The notes beneath the pieces are model-generated. The model did no database searches and was not told the origin of the DNA. It saw only the letters and a list, made by a program, of their open reading frames with translations. Position numbers and translations under genes: made by a program. From the NCBI GenBank assembly GCA_036489975.1, contig DASXES010000136.1:14351-78350 (forward strand): 64,000 nt of DNA, in the 5' to 3' direction. Source of the DNA: Roseiarcus sp036489975. Lineage in GTDB: Bacteria; Pseudomonadota; Alphaproteobacteria; Rhizobiales; Beijerinckiaceae. How positions within the stretch are numbered: position 1 is the stretch's first letter; each line of letters starts with the position of its first letter. Positions 36,826 to 44,831 of this stretch are shown here, one piece after another.

Positions 36826-36878
36826 ATGATCTAAATTATAGTTTAGTGATATTCCGCGATCTTAATGATCTAAATTAT
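36826..36878. repeat. AT-rich direct repeats upstream of a secreted protein gene
   Basis: ATGATCTAAATTAT occurs at 36826-36839 and again at 36865-36878, 39 bases apart, inside a strikingly AT-rich stretch. The first copy overlaps an imperfect palindrome CTAAATTATAGTTTAG (36831-36846). Position 130-180 bases before the start of the small secreted protein suggests regulator binding sites; the regulator cannot be named. Confidence 0.55.
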
Positions 36879-37005
36879 TATTTCGGATATCGCCCCTGTA
36901 TCGCCTAACAATTGCAGCGCTATCGCCAAGTTGATGGTCTCTGAATACCATACAGGCGCGCCGCGTCGATTGGACCCTGGAGACGCGTCTCATTGGAGGC
37001 ATGCC

Positions 37006-37326
37006 ATGAAACACCTATTGATTGGAGTCCTATCGTCTGCGGCGGTGCTCGCCGTTGTTTGCGCCACGCCCGCTCTGGCCAATGGCGGCGACGCGAACGG
37101 CGAGGCCGATCAGGCTCAGATCCATCCCGGGGAACCCAACCAGTCGCCGGATTGGACTCCGAATGAGGTCGCTGTTGGCGAACTCTATCCAGTAGTCCCC
37201 GGGGAGTATGCCTTTGAGGGGCCGAACGGGATCAGACCGCTCGGCGCCATCAGCCCCCCAACGCGTTCTTGCCCGATCGTTCTTGATACGACCAATGGCC
37301 GTGAAACCGTGGTCTGCGGCATGTAG
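37006..37326 (+). CDS. Small secreted protein of unknown function
   Basis: 106 residues with an evident Sec signal peptide (MKHLLIGVLSSAAVLAVVCATPALA) and a short acidic, proline-rich mature part with two cysteines (RSCPIVLD and VVCGM) that could form a disulfide. Strong GGAGG ribosome-binding site before ATG 37006. No family recognised. Directly after its TAG stop, in the same frame, follows a remnant of a ferredoxin reductase. Confidence 0.65.
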   Translation: MKHLLIGVLSSAAVLAVVCATPALANGGDANGEADQAQIHPGEPNQSPDWTPNEVAVGELYPVVPGEYAFEGPNGIRPLGAISPPTRSCPIVLDTTNGRETVVCGM

Positions 37327-37563
37327 CATGCGCCGGTCGAACCCGCTGCGCCGACGCCCGAACGCGCCGTCCGGAAACACGCGGACGGCGACCCCGCGAC
37401 GCGTGCGTTCTCCACCTTCGGCTTCCGCGACGGCAAGCTCGCGGTGGTTGAATCCGTCAACAAAGCCGGCGACCACGCCGCCGCCAAGCGCATCATCGGC
37501 ACGACGAAGACGCGCCGCCCTCCCTTTTCCCCCCGGGAGAAGGCAGCCCGAAGGGCCGGATGA
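37327..37563 (+). pseudogene. C-terminal remnant of a ferredoxin/rubredoxin reductase (Reductase_C domain)
   Basis: Between the TAG of the small secreted protein and a TGA at 37563, the same frame reads GDPATRAFSTFGFRDGKLA, then VVESVNKAGDHAAAKRIIG. This is the end of the Reductase_C domain of FAD-dependent ferredoxin reductases (pattern GDPxxxxFSxFxFRDGxLxxVESVN). No start codon, FAD- or NAD-binding part is present, so it is a decayed 3' fragment. The tail beyond about 37500 runs into an intergenic repeat. Confidence 0.6.
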
Positions 37564-37657
37564 GGGTGAGCGCCGCCACCACTGAGCGCCGCCAAGAGAC
37601 CGACGCGGGAAGAGCCCTCATCCCGGCCCTTCTCCCCGAGGGAGAAGGGGGGCGGGT
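37505..37657. repeat. Rhizobial-type palindromic intergenic repeat pair
   Basis: Two copies of a short module face each other: GGGAGAAGG...GGGCCGGATGAGGG at 37534-37567 and CCCTCATCCCGGCCCTTCTC from about 37616, each followed or preceded by a CCTTCTCCC/GGGAGAAGG hairpin. Elements of this look are frequent between genes in Rhizobiales. It sits between the reductase remnant and the 3' end of the esterase gene and may act as a bidirectional terminator. Confidence 0.6.
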
Positions 37658-37667
37658 CCCCGCAGCC

Positions 37668-38804
37668 TCAGTCCGCCAGGAAAAAACGCACCATCACGCG
37701 CGAGGCGTCGAGGCCGACGGTCTGCGTAAAGCTGCCGCGCGGATCGCCGCCGAACCAGGCGTGGCCGCCGCCCTCGACCAGCCATCGCTCGGCGACCGGC
37801 TGGCCGTCCGAATCTTTCAGCGCGACGCGGCTGACGCGGCCGCCTTCGATCGGCCAGTCGAGGTCGCTTCTCGTGAGCGCGGTCTCGCCGCGCTCGGCCT
37901 CGTCGAGCAGGCGCTCGCCGTTGACGGGAGCGACCGTCCCATCGGCCAGCCCGTGAACGATGATCCTGCGGACATTCCGATCGCTTGGGCGATCGTTGAC
38001 GGCGAGCGGCGCGGGATTGAAGGGCGCCGATCCGCTCATCGCGGCAAAGGCGGACGGCACGTCGCCGGCCGACTTGTAGGGCAGGCCCGAGTGAATCCCG
38101 ACCGCGTCGAACACGTCCGGATAGGTGACGGCGAGAATCTCCGCCATCGCGCCGCCCGCTGACAGGCCGGCTGCGAAAACGCGCTCCCGGCGGACGTCGA
38201 ATTCCTTCGCTAGGGCCTGCGCGAGCCCCGCCAGTTTGGCCGGCTCGCCCGAGCCGCGGCTCTGATGGCGTCGGTCGAACCAGTTCCAGCAGCCCTGCGC
38301 GTTGGCGAGGCGAGGCTGGTGCGGATAGGCGACGACGAGGCCGAACTCCTCCGCGAGAGCGTTCATTTGCGTGCCCAGGGCGAAATCTTCCGGATTCTGC
38401 GTGCAGCCGTGCAGCATGATCACCAGCGCCAGCGCGCGCTTTTCGGGCTCGGCCGGGACATAGAGCCGATAGTCGAGCGCTCCCGCCGGCCCGCTATACG
38501 CTCGCTTCAAGAACCGTTCGCCGAGATCCGGCGCCGGCTGCGGTTCAGGCGCATCGGGCAGGCCAGGCGGCAGGACCGGCCGGACGCGAAGAGCGCGCAA
38601 GGTCTCGCCCAACGAGCGGCGTGGGGCTAACGGAATGACCCTCGCAGATGGACGGGGTGGGGGCGCTTTCGAATCGTCGTTCGCGCCCGCCGGCGCGCTT
38701 TCACCGGAGAGCGCCTTGCGGATAAGCGCGGTCGCGCCGCCAAGATCGGATTTTTTCACCAGCCCCAAAGCCTCGTTCATTACGTCGACAACGCGTAATT
38801 TCAT
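37668..38804 (-). CDS. PHB depolymerase-family esterase
   Basis: 378 residues, alpha/beta-hydrolase of the polyhydroxybutyrate-depolymerase/feruloyl-esterase type. Oxyanion motif VIMLHGCTQNP (131-138 region), nucleophile Ser215 in AAGLSAGGAM and a late catalytic histidine in GGGHAWFGG. The N-terminal 95 residues are proline-rich and low in complexity. No signal peptide, so it is probably intracellular and would act on stored PHB oligomers or an ester. It lies in the same direction as the upstream RHH-type regulator gene, 22 bases away. Confidence 0.87.
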   Translation of the reverse strand: MKLRVVDVMNEALGLVKKSDLGGATALIRKALSGESAPAGANDDSKAPPPRPSARVIPLAPRRSLGETLRALRVRPVLPPGLPDAPEPQPAPDLGERFLKRAYSGPAGALDYRLYVPAEPEKRALALVIMLHGCTQNPEDFALGTQMNALAEEFGLVVAYPHQPRLANAQGCWNWFDRRHQSRGSGEPAKLAGLAQALAKEFDVRRERVFAAGLSAGGAMAEILAVTYPDVFDAVGIHSGLPYKSAGDVPSAFAAMSGSAPFNPAPLAVNDRPSDRNVRRIIVHGLADGTVAPVNGERLLDEAERGETALTRSDLDWPIEGGRVSRVALKDSDGQPVAERWLVEGGGHAWFGGDPRGSFTQTVGLDASRVMVRFFLAD

Positions 38805-38826
38805 TGTTTGTTCCTATCGAAATGTG

Positions 38827-39240
38827 TCAGCCCAGTCGATCGGCCAGCGCTGTTTTGATCTCGGCGGACGCGTGCAGCGCGCCGAGGACGGTGATCGATT
38901 CGATGGTGGCCCGCGCGAGATCGGGCGTGACGTCGTCGGCGATGACGGCGAGGCCAAGCACCCGTATCTCAAGCTTTTCGCCTGCCTCTCGAACGGCTTC
39001 GAGATCATCGCGGGCGAAAGTTCGGAGGCCCAATTCCAGCGTCAGCCGCGAAACCGCCTGCTTTGCGGCGTCCGAGTGAATCGCGAGCTGGTTGCGGATC
39101 GCCGTGCGGATGAAATCCGAGCGGTTGGAATAGAAGCCGTCGCGCACCAGGAGATCGATCGATCCGAGATCGACGAAGCCTAGGTTGATCGTGAGCTTCT
39201 CACTGTCCGGCGTCTTGGCGTATTGAGAGCGACTTGGCAT
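38827..39240 (-). CDS. CopG-like ribbon-helix-helix transcriptional regulator
   Basis: 137 residues. The N-terminal segment KLTINLGFVDLGSIDLLVR, then GFYSNRSDFIRTAIRNQL, has the beta-strand plus two-helix pattern of ribbon-helix-helix DNA-binding domains; the C-terminal part IRVLGLAVIADDVTPDLA may be a ligand or dimerisation domain. A well-formed promoter and a palindrome overlap its start region, which fits autoregulation. It probably controls the adjacent esterase gene. Confidence 0.78.
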   Translation of the reverse strand: MPSRSQYAKTPDSEKLTINLGFVDLGSIDLLVRDGFYSNRSDFIRTAIRNQLAIHSDAAKQAVSRLTLELGLRTFARDDLEAVREAGEKLEIRVLGLAVIADDVTPDLARATIESITVLGALHASAEIKTALADRLG

Positions 39241-39242
39241 TT

Positions 39243-39271
39243 ACCATCCATGTGGATGCTGGGTAGATGGT
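39243..39271 (-). promoter_or_regulatory. Candidate operator of the ribbon-helix-helix regulator
   Basis: Nested inverted repeats: outer arms ACCATC (39243-39248) and GATGGT (39266-39271), inner arms CATCCA (39245-39250) and TGGATG (39253-39258). The outer arm overlaps the -10 hexamer and the inner palindrome covers the transcription start and ribosome-binding site of the regulator gene, a position suited for repression. Confidence 0.55.
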
Positions 39272-39298
39272 ATATGGAACCAAATCTCAATATTTCAA
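39270..39298 (-). promoter_or_regulatory. Promoter of the RHH regulator/esterase operon
   Basis: On the minus strand, -35 TTGAAA (39298-39293), a 17-base spacer and -10 ATATAC (39275-39270), about 30 bases upstream of the regulator ATG. This is the best sigma-70-like match seen in the window, in a locally AT-rich stretch. Confidence 0.55.
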
Positions 39299-39420
39299 GG
39301 GTCGTCCACCCGACGCAAAAACAGGGCCGCTCACGCCGGCAAGCGACTCGTTAAAGGCGCCGCAAAGGCTTGAAAAGATTGAATCCGGACGCGTAAAGGG
39401 CGGGGGCCTTGAGCGAGCCC

Positions 39421-40593
39421 TCAGGGCTTCACCCACCTGCCGTTGGCCTTCGACGACCTGACCGCGGCCTCGACGAAGGCGAGGCCCTTGACCCCATCGT
39501 CGATGGTCGGGAAGTGGACGGACCTGGGCGGCTTCTTGCCCGCCCGGGCCGCCTTGATGGCGAGCGCGATCTCCGAATAGATGCTGGCGAAGCCTTCAAG
39601 ATAGCCCTCCGGGTGTCCCGGCGGGACGCGCGTCACCCGCGCCGCCGCCTCCCCCGCATCGGGCCCGCCGCGGGTGACGATGCGGGTCGATTTCTCGTAC
39701 GGGGTCCAGAAGAGGTAATTGGGATTGTCCTGCCGCCAGTGGAAGCCGCCCTTGGTTCCGTAGACGCGCAGCATGAGGCCGTTCTCGTTGCCGGGCGCGA
39801 CCTGGCTAGCCCAGATCGCGCCGCGCGCGCCATTGGCATAGCGCAGCATGATCTGCGCATTGTCGTCGAGCTCGCGGCCCGCGCCGAACGAGGTGAGGTC
39901 GGCGGCGAGTTCGGCGAGGTCGAGCCCGGTCACGTAGTCGGCGAGATTGTAAGCATGGGTGCCGATGTCGCCGAGCGATCCGCCCGCGCCCGAGCGCTTC
40001 GGATCGACGCGCCATTCCGCCTGCTTGTTGCCGCTGGCCTCGGTCGCGCCGGTCAGCCAGTCCTGAGGATATTCGGCGTGAACGAGACGGATCTCGCCGA
40101 GTTCGCCGGCGCGAACCATCTCGCGCATGCGGCGCACGAGCGGATAGCCGGTGTAATTGTGGGTCAGCGCGAACACGAGGCCCGACTTCTCGACCGCGGC
40201 GCGCATCTTCTTGGCTTCCGCCAGGCTGAGCGTGAGGGGCTTGTCGCAGATGACATGCACGCCGGCCTTGAGGAAGGCGTAGGTCGGCCCCGCGTGGGCG
40301 TCGTTTGGCGTGACAATGGCGACCGCCTCGATCCTGTCGTCGCGCTTGGCCTCGGCCTTCGCCATGCTTTCGTAGTCGTCGTAGATCCGGTCCGCCGCCA
40401 GACCCAGCGCCTGGCCCGAGCGTCGCGCCTTCTCCGGCGTCGACGACAGCGCGCCGGCGACAAGCTCGTAATGGTCGTCGATGCGCGAGGCGATCCGGTG
40501 AACCGCGCCGATGAAGGCCCCTTCCCCGCCGCCGACCATGCCGAGCCTGATCCTCTGGCCCTTGCCCGCGTCCCCGCGTCCCTCGATCGCCAT
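39421..40593 (-). CDS. Gfo/Idh/MocA-family oxidoreductase
   Basis: 390 residues. N-terminal Rossmann motif RLGMVGGGEGAFIGAVHR, family motif VICDKPLTLS (a CDKP variant of EKP), and GGSLGDIGTHAYNLADYV with the catalytic histidine/aspartate region. ATG 40593 is chosen because a GGAGGAG ribosome-binding site lies 5 bases upstream; 19 further codons are open but unlike the family. It is a stand-alone gene; probably a sugar or inositol-type dehydrogenase. Unrelated in context to the family member at 307. Confidence 0.88.
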   Translation of the reverse strand: MAIEGRGDAGKGQRIRLGMVGGGEGAFIGAVHRIASRIDDHYELVAGALSSTPEKARRSGQALGLAADRIYDDYESMAKAEAKRDDRIEAVAIVTPNDAHAGPTYAFLKAGVHVICDKPLTLSLAEAKKMRAAVEKSGLVFALTHNYTGYPLVRRMREMVRAGELGEIRLVHAEYPQDWLTGATEASGNKQAEWRVDPKRSGAGGSLGDIGTHAYNLADYVTGLDLAELAADLTSFGAGRELDDNAQIMLRYANGARGAIWASQVAPGNENGLMLRVYGTKGGFHWRQDNPNYLFWTPYEKSTRIVTRGGPDAGEAAARVTRVPPGHPEGYLEGFASIYSEIALAIKAARAGKKPPRSVHFPTIDDGVKGLAFVEAAVRSSKANGRWVKP

Positions 40594-41113
40594 GCTCTCC
40601 TCCGTGGCGCGGCCAAAAGGCCCACGTTCGATTTCGTTTCGGTTGATCATCGTCGGCCGCGCCGTCTCTCGGCCTCACGTCCCCCGGCCGTATCGGAGCG
40701 GATTCGCGGGGCAGGGCCACCTCAAACGGGATGCTCGCACAGTCCCGACGAAGCGGGCAATAGCCCTGTCGCCTGGGCAGCGCCTGGGCCAGCCGGCCCA
40801 GCGATCGGGCGCCTTCGCGGAGATCCTCGGGCTTTCGCAGCCGCGACGATCCATAAAGTTGACGCCGCTTACAGAACAGTAACCCGGAAGCGTTAGGACA
40901 GTGGCCGGTCCAAATGAATTGGGCCTACCCGTCGCGCTATTGCCGGCCGCTGGTCCGGCTCCCGCCATGATGGCCGCCCGCGCGCACCAATCAAAGGCCG
41001 TCCCGAATGCGCAGCGCGCGATGCGGAACCGTCCCTTCGGTCGATTCTCACCCGCCGGCGGGGCGCGCCAGACGCCCTTCCCGCCCGCCCTCGTCAACCG
41101 CGCCGGCCCGCTC
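40594..41113. other. Region between divergent dehydrogenase and diguanylate cyclase genes
   Basis: About 520 bases. The diguanylate cyclase frame stays open back to GTG 40901, but the added residues are proline/alanine-rich and no ribosome-binding site supports that start, so the part 40594-40900 is non-coding and 40901-41113 is doubtful. No RNA gene or clear promoter recognised. Confidence 0.35.
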
Positions 41114-42220
41114 ATGAAAAGCCTGAGGTTCATCAAGTCGCACGCCCACACGGCCTACGCTCTCGGGGCGGTCTCGCTGGGCGCCGTCGCGCTGAGCGCG
41201 CTCGCACCCCTGATTCCAGACGAAGCACTCAACGCATTGCGCTCGCTCGTTCCAGGGGAAACTCCGTTCATGCAGCTTCTGCTGCTCGGCTGGGTCGGCG
41301 TGGCGCTGGGCCGCATGACAATCGGAGCCCGGCCAAACCCAGCGCAGGGCGGGGCTCAAGCGGCGCCACGCCGGGACCGGGACAAGGATAAGGACGCGAA
41401 GGTCGACCGCGTCCTGCGCCACGTCGCGAAGGTGCTGCAGACCCATGCTTCCGACAGCGAAAGCTTCTCCGAACGGCTTGACGGCGCCAGCCAACGCCTG
41501 TCGCGGCAGGAGGGCGTTGGCCCGATCAGGGACATCGTGCTCGCCCTCATCGAAGACAATCGCGAGATGCGTGGCAAGCTGGACAGCGTCAGGAACGAGC
41601 TTGAGGACTCCCGCCTCCAGGTCGTCCAGTTGCAGAACAACCTCGAACGGGCGGAAGAAGCGGGCTTGCGCGACATGGTGACCGGGATCGCCAACCGCCG
41701 CTTCTTCGACGCGTGTTTCGCGGAGGAAGTGGAGAAGGCGCGCCGGGTCGGCGACCCTTTCTGCCTGGCGCTCGCCGACATCGACAAATTCAAGCAGGTC
41801 AACGACCGCTTCGGCCACCTGGTCGGCGATCGCCTGTTGCGCCTGTTCGCCAACATCCTGGTCAAGAACGTGCGCGCGCAGGACAAGGTCGCGCGTTTTG
41901 GCGGCGAGGAATTCGCGCTGATGTTCCCCGGCGCCCGCCTCTCGGAAGCTATGATCGCGCTCGAGCGAATCCGCGGCGTGCTCGAGGCCAAGCAATGGAC
42001 GATCGAGCCGAGCGGCGAGCGGATCAGCAAGGTCACGGCCTCATTCGGCCTGGCGAAGCTTCGGGCGGACGAATCCTCGACCGATCTTCTGCGGCGGGTC
42101 GATCAACGGCTTTATGACGCCAAGATGCAGGGAAGAAATCGCGTGGTGTCCAAGGAGGAAGACGACGAGGCTCCGTCGGCGCTGGGCCTCTTCCGCAGCG
42201 GCCGGACCGCAGCGGAGTAG
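41114..42220 (+). CDS. Membrane-anchored diguanylate cyclase (GGDEF domain)
   Basis: 368 residues from ATG 41114. N-terminal membrane part with two hydrophobic segments (about 13-33 and 48-66), a charged linker (RRDRDKDKDAKVDR), a predicted coiled coil (about 150-190), and a C-terminal GGDEF domain with the active-site loop RFGGEEFALMFPG and substrate-binding FKQVNDRFGHLVGD. It makes cyclic di-GMP from two GTP. The GGEEF form is catalytically competent. Start is uncertain: in-frame starts at 40901 and 40967 exist. It is followed by a J-domain-like gene 25 bases later. Confidence 0.85.
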   Translation: MKSLRFIKSHAHTAYALGAVSLGAVALSALAPLIPDEALNALRSLVPGETPFMQLLLLGWVGVALGRMTIGARPNPAQGGAQAAPRRDRDKDKDAKVDRVLRHVAKVLQTHASDSESFSERLDGASQRLSRQEGVGPIRDIVLALIEDNREMRGKLDSVRNELEDSRLQVVQLQNNLERAEEAGLRDMVTGIANRRFFDACFAEEVEKARRVGDPFCLALADIDKFKQVNDRFGHLVGDRLLRLFANILVKNVRAQDKVARFGGEEFALMFPGARLSEAMIALERIRGVLEAKQWTIEPSGERISKVTASFGLAKLRADESSTDLLRRVDQRLYDAKMQGRNRVVSKEEDDEAPSALGLFRSGRTAAE

Positions 42221-42245
42221 TGGCCGGAACGGGGATCGCGCGACC

Positions 42246-42701
42246 ATGTCACGCCGACGGGACGAGGGGTTTGAGCGCGCGCTCGACGAGGCGCAGCGCA
42301 CATATCGCGCTTCAGGTGACGGAGAGCCGGCGCCGACCCAGCGACCCCGCGTAGGCGTTGGCGTCCCGCTCGGGCCAACTCGAAACTCCGGGGGAAAGGC
42401 GCGATTCGGCCTGGCGCTCGATTGGACGGACGAGGCCGCCGACCAGCCCCGGCCTGAGCGCGACGCTCCGCCCCGGGAAGCGCCGCCGGGTCCCAGCGAC
42501 ATGCCGATCGGGATCGCGGCTGAGCTCGGGCTTGACGCGCCTTTGACGCTGCGCGAACTCACCTCCCGCTGGCGCGATTTCGTCTGGCGCCATCATCCCG
42601 ACCGGCAGCCCATCGAGGCGCGCGACCGCGCCAATGCGCGCGTGGCTATCGCCAACGCGCTCTACCAGCGGGCTCGGCGCGAACTCGCTGAGAAGTGGTA
42701 A
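42246..42701 (+). CDS. J-domain-like protein
   Basis: 151 residues. The C-terminal 60 residues, LTLRELTSRWRDFVWRHHPD, then ANARVAIANALYQRARREL, resemble a DnaJ domain with its HPD motif, while the N-terminal 85 residues are charged and disordered-looking. Such a protein could stimulate a DnaK-type chaperone ATPase. The usual J-domain helix I is poorly conserved, so this is a divergent member. Start at ATG 42246 fits the downstream end of the cyclase gene; probably co-transcribed with it. Confidence 0.6.
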   Translation: MSRRRDEGFERALDEAQRTYRASGDGEPAPTQRPRVGVGVPLGPTRNSGGKARFGLALDWTDEAADQPRPERDAPPREAPPGPSDMPIGIAAELGLDAPLTLRELTSRWRDFVWRHHPDRQPIEARDRANARVAIANALYQRARRELAEKW

Positions 42702-42750
42702 CCTCGTGAGGTCAGGAGACTGTGAAGCGCCACAAGGCGGCTCGGCGTCA

Positions 42751-43335
42751 CTAGACGGCGTCTGAAACCACCGGTCGCGGCAACCTGATTTTGGCCAGGA
42801 TCTCCTCCGCCTGGGCAGTCGCTCGCGCCGCCGGAAAGAAGCCGTCGACGATCAGATGCGAAAGTCCATGCACGAGACCCCATGCGGCCATGGCCGCCAG
42901 GTTCTCGTCGAACCCCCGCTGGTCGAGCTCCGCGACGCCGCGCAGCAGCACGTCCTCGACGCTTACGGTCGCCGCATGGAGCGCCGGATACTTGCCGCGC
43001 TCGGCCAGGACGGGCCCGAACATAAGCCGAAAGAGGCCTGGGTTTTGATCAGCGAATTCGATGTAGGCAAGACCCGCTCGCGTGAGAAGATTGGGCCCGC
43101 GCGTCGCGTCCTCCATCGCCGTGGCCAGCTCGCGGAACCCTTCGGCGGCGACAGAAGCCAGGAGATCGTCCTTGCTGGTGAAGTGCCGGTAAGCGGCAGT
43201 CGCCGACACGCCGACGCGCCGCGCAGTCTCACGCAACCCAATAGCCTGCGAGCCGTCCTCATCGAGGATCTTGCGGGCGGCGTCGAGCAGAGCCGCCGGC
43301 AAATTGCCGTGGCGATAAGGACGTGTGGACCGCAT
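42751..43335 (-). CDS. TetR-family transcriptional regulator
   Basis: 194 residues. N-terminal helix-turn-helix GLRETARRVGVSATAAYRHF, then TSKDDLLASVA, is typical of TetR repressors; the C-terminal part (LVHGLSHLIVDGFF) matches a TetR_C ligand domain of the WHG type. It converges with the J-like gene and precedes the urease accessory genes on the same strand by about 100 bases, but no obvious target is adjacent. Confidence 0.9.
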   Translation of the reverse strand: MRSTRPYRHGNLPAALLDAARKILDEDGSQAIGLRETARRVGVSATAAYRHFTSKDDLLASVAAEGFRELATAMEDATRGPNLLTRAGLAYIEFADQNPGLFRLMFGPVLAERGKYPALHAATVSVEDVLLRGVAELDQRGFDENLAAMAAWGLVHGLSHLIVDGFFPAARATAQAEEILAKIRLPRPVVSDAV

Positions 43336-43437
43336 TCGAATGCCTACCGTGGGTACTTCACACTGTCAACGCGCCGCCTCCGTTAAGGTTCCCGCACGTT
43401 TCCCGCGGTGCTGCGCGAAGCGGCGATCCGCCGCCGA

Positions 43438-44079
43438 TCAGGCGGGACTCCATGCCGATTGAGGCGCCTTGAGGCCGCCCTTAAGACGCAGGAAGGCGAT
43501 GATCGCCTCGACACCAACCCCGGTCTTCATATTCGCCAGCACGAACGGGCGGCCTCTGCGCATCGTCAGCGCGTCGGTCTTCATCACCTCGAGCGAAGCG
43601 CCGACATAGGGGGCGAGGTCGATCTTGTTGATCACCAAAAGGTCCGAGCGGGTCACGCCCGGGCCCCCTTTGCGCGGGATCTTCTCGCCGCCGGAGACGT
43701 CGATGACATAGATCGTGAGGTCGGCGAGCTCGGGCGAGAAGGTCGCGGCGAGGTTGTCGCCACCCGATTCAATGAGGATGAGATCGAGATCGGTGAAGCG
43801 CTTGCGCATGTCCGACACCGCCGCAAGATTGATCGAAGCGTCCTCGCGGATCGCGGTATGCGGGCAACCGCCGGTCTCGACCCCGATGATTCGTTCGGGC
43901 GGAAGGGCCCCGGCCTCGACCAGAATGCGGGCGTCCTCCTTGGTGTAGATGTCGTTGGTGATGGCGGCGATATCGAATTCGTCGCGCAGGCGCTTGCAGA
44001 GCTGCTCCATGAGCGCCGTTTTTCCCGAGCCGACCGGGCCGCCGATGCCGACGCGAAGGGGTTGTTTGCTCGTGGTCAT
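43438..44079 (-). CDS. ureG: Urease accessory GTPase UreG
   Basis: 213 residues, a SIMIBI-class GTPase. P-loop GPVGSGKT (14-21), Glu/Cys-Pro-His metal-binding motif GGCPHTAIREDAS, and the NKIDLAPYV base-specificity motif. It delivers nickel to apo-urease in a GTP-dependent complex with UreF and UreH (UreD). The start at ATG 44079 overlaps the ureF stop (ATGA). Urease structural genes are not in the window; ureE-ureF-ureG form the accessible end of the cluster. Confidence 0.96.
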   Translation of the reverse strand: MTTSKQPLRVGIGGPVGSGKTALMEQLCKRLRDEFDIAAITNDIYTKEDARILVEAGALPPERIIGVETGGCPHTAIREDASINLAAVSDMRKRFTDLDLILIESGGDNLAATFSPELADLTIYVIDVSGGEKIPRKGGPGVTRSDLLVINKIDLAPYVGASLEVMKTDALTMRRGRPFVLANMKTGVGVEAIIAFLRLKGGLKAPQSAWSPA

Positions 44080-44789
44080 GACCGGAACAGCCTCGAATAT
44101 TGGGTCTCGTGCCGCATCGCGGCGATGTCGGAGCGGAACGCGCATGAGCCAAGATCGGTCAGGCTGGAGCCCGACGCGTCACGGGCGAGCGCGCGGATGC
44201 GGGGGATGAGGGTCGCCTGGATCTTCTGCCCGTCGGTCTGGCCAATCTGCCCGAGCCGTACCACAGCCGAGACGGCGGCAGCGATCTGGGCCAGGATGAA
44301 GGCCTGCAGGCTCGCCTCGAGCGGCAACCCGTGACCCGCCGCGGCGGAGGCCACCGCCGCGGGATAGGCGACGCGCTCCGCGAGGGAAAGCCGACGCAGA
44401 GGCTCGCAATCCCAGGCGGCGCGAGCGGCGAGGACAAAGGCGGCTCCTTGAGACGTGGTCTCCAGGCGACGTTCGGCGGAACTGGCGAGCGCGACGGCGA
44501 ACTCGTTGGCCACGGCTAGGGCTTCCCAATCGTCGGCCAACGCGGCGCGAAAACAATCCGCGAACAGGATGGCGTCGGCGCGCGGCGCGCCGAAGGTCAA
44601 GAGATCGACCAGCCACCCGCCGAGCGAGCGGGCGTCATGGATGTCGCCGCTTTCGACCGCCCATTCCAGTCCTTGCGAATAGGCGAACGAGCCGACCGGG
44701 AAAGCCGGCGACAGCCAGAGCATCAGGGGAAGCAATGCCGCGTCGACGTCGGCCGCCTCTGACGGAGCAGGGGGCGGTATCATCACCAA
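44076..44789 (-). CDS. ureF: Urease accessory protein UreF
   Basis: 237-residue all-helical protein. LMLWLSPAFPVGSFAYSQGLE is the signature N-terminus of UreF, and the C-terminus with SDIAAMRHETQYSRLFRS is also conserved. It acts as a scaffold between UreG and UreD/UreH on the urease apoprotein and gates GTP hydrolysis. Overlaps ureG and lies 42 bases after ureE. Confidence 0.95.
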   Translation of the reverse strand: MVMIPPPAPSEAADVDAALLPLMLWLSPAFPVGSFAYSQGLEWAVESGDIHDARSLGGWLVDLLTFGAPRADAILFADCFRAALADDWEALAVANEFAVALASSAERRLETTSQGAAFVLAARAAWDCEPLRRLSLAERVAYPAAVASAAAGHGLPLEASLQAFILAQIAAAVSAVVRLGQIGQTDGQKIQATLIPRIRALARDASGSSLTDLGSCAFRSDIAAMRHETQYSRLFRS

Positions 44790-44831
44790 CGCACAGCGGT
44801 CATGGGGAGCGCAGGGCGATCGGCTTCCGGG

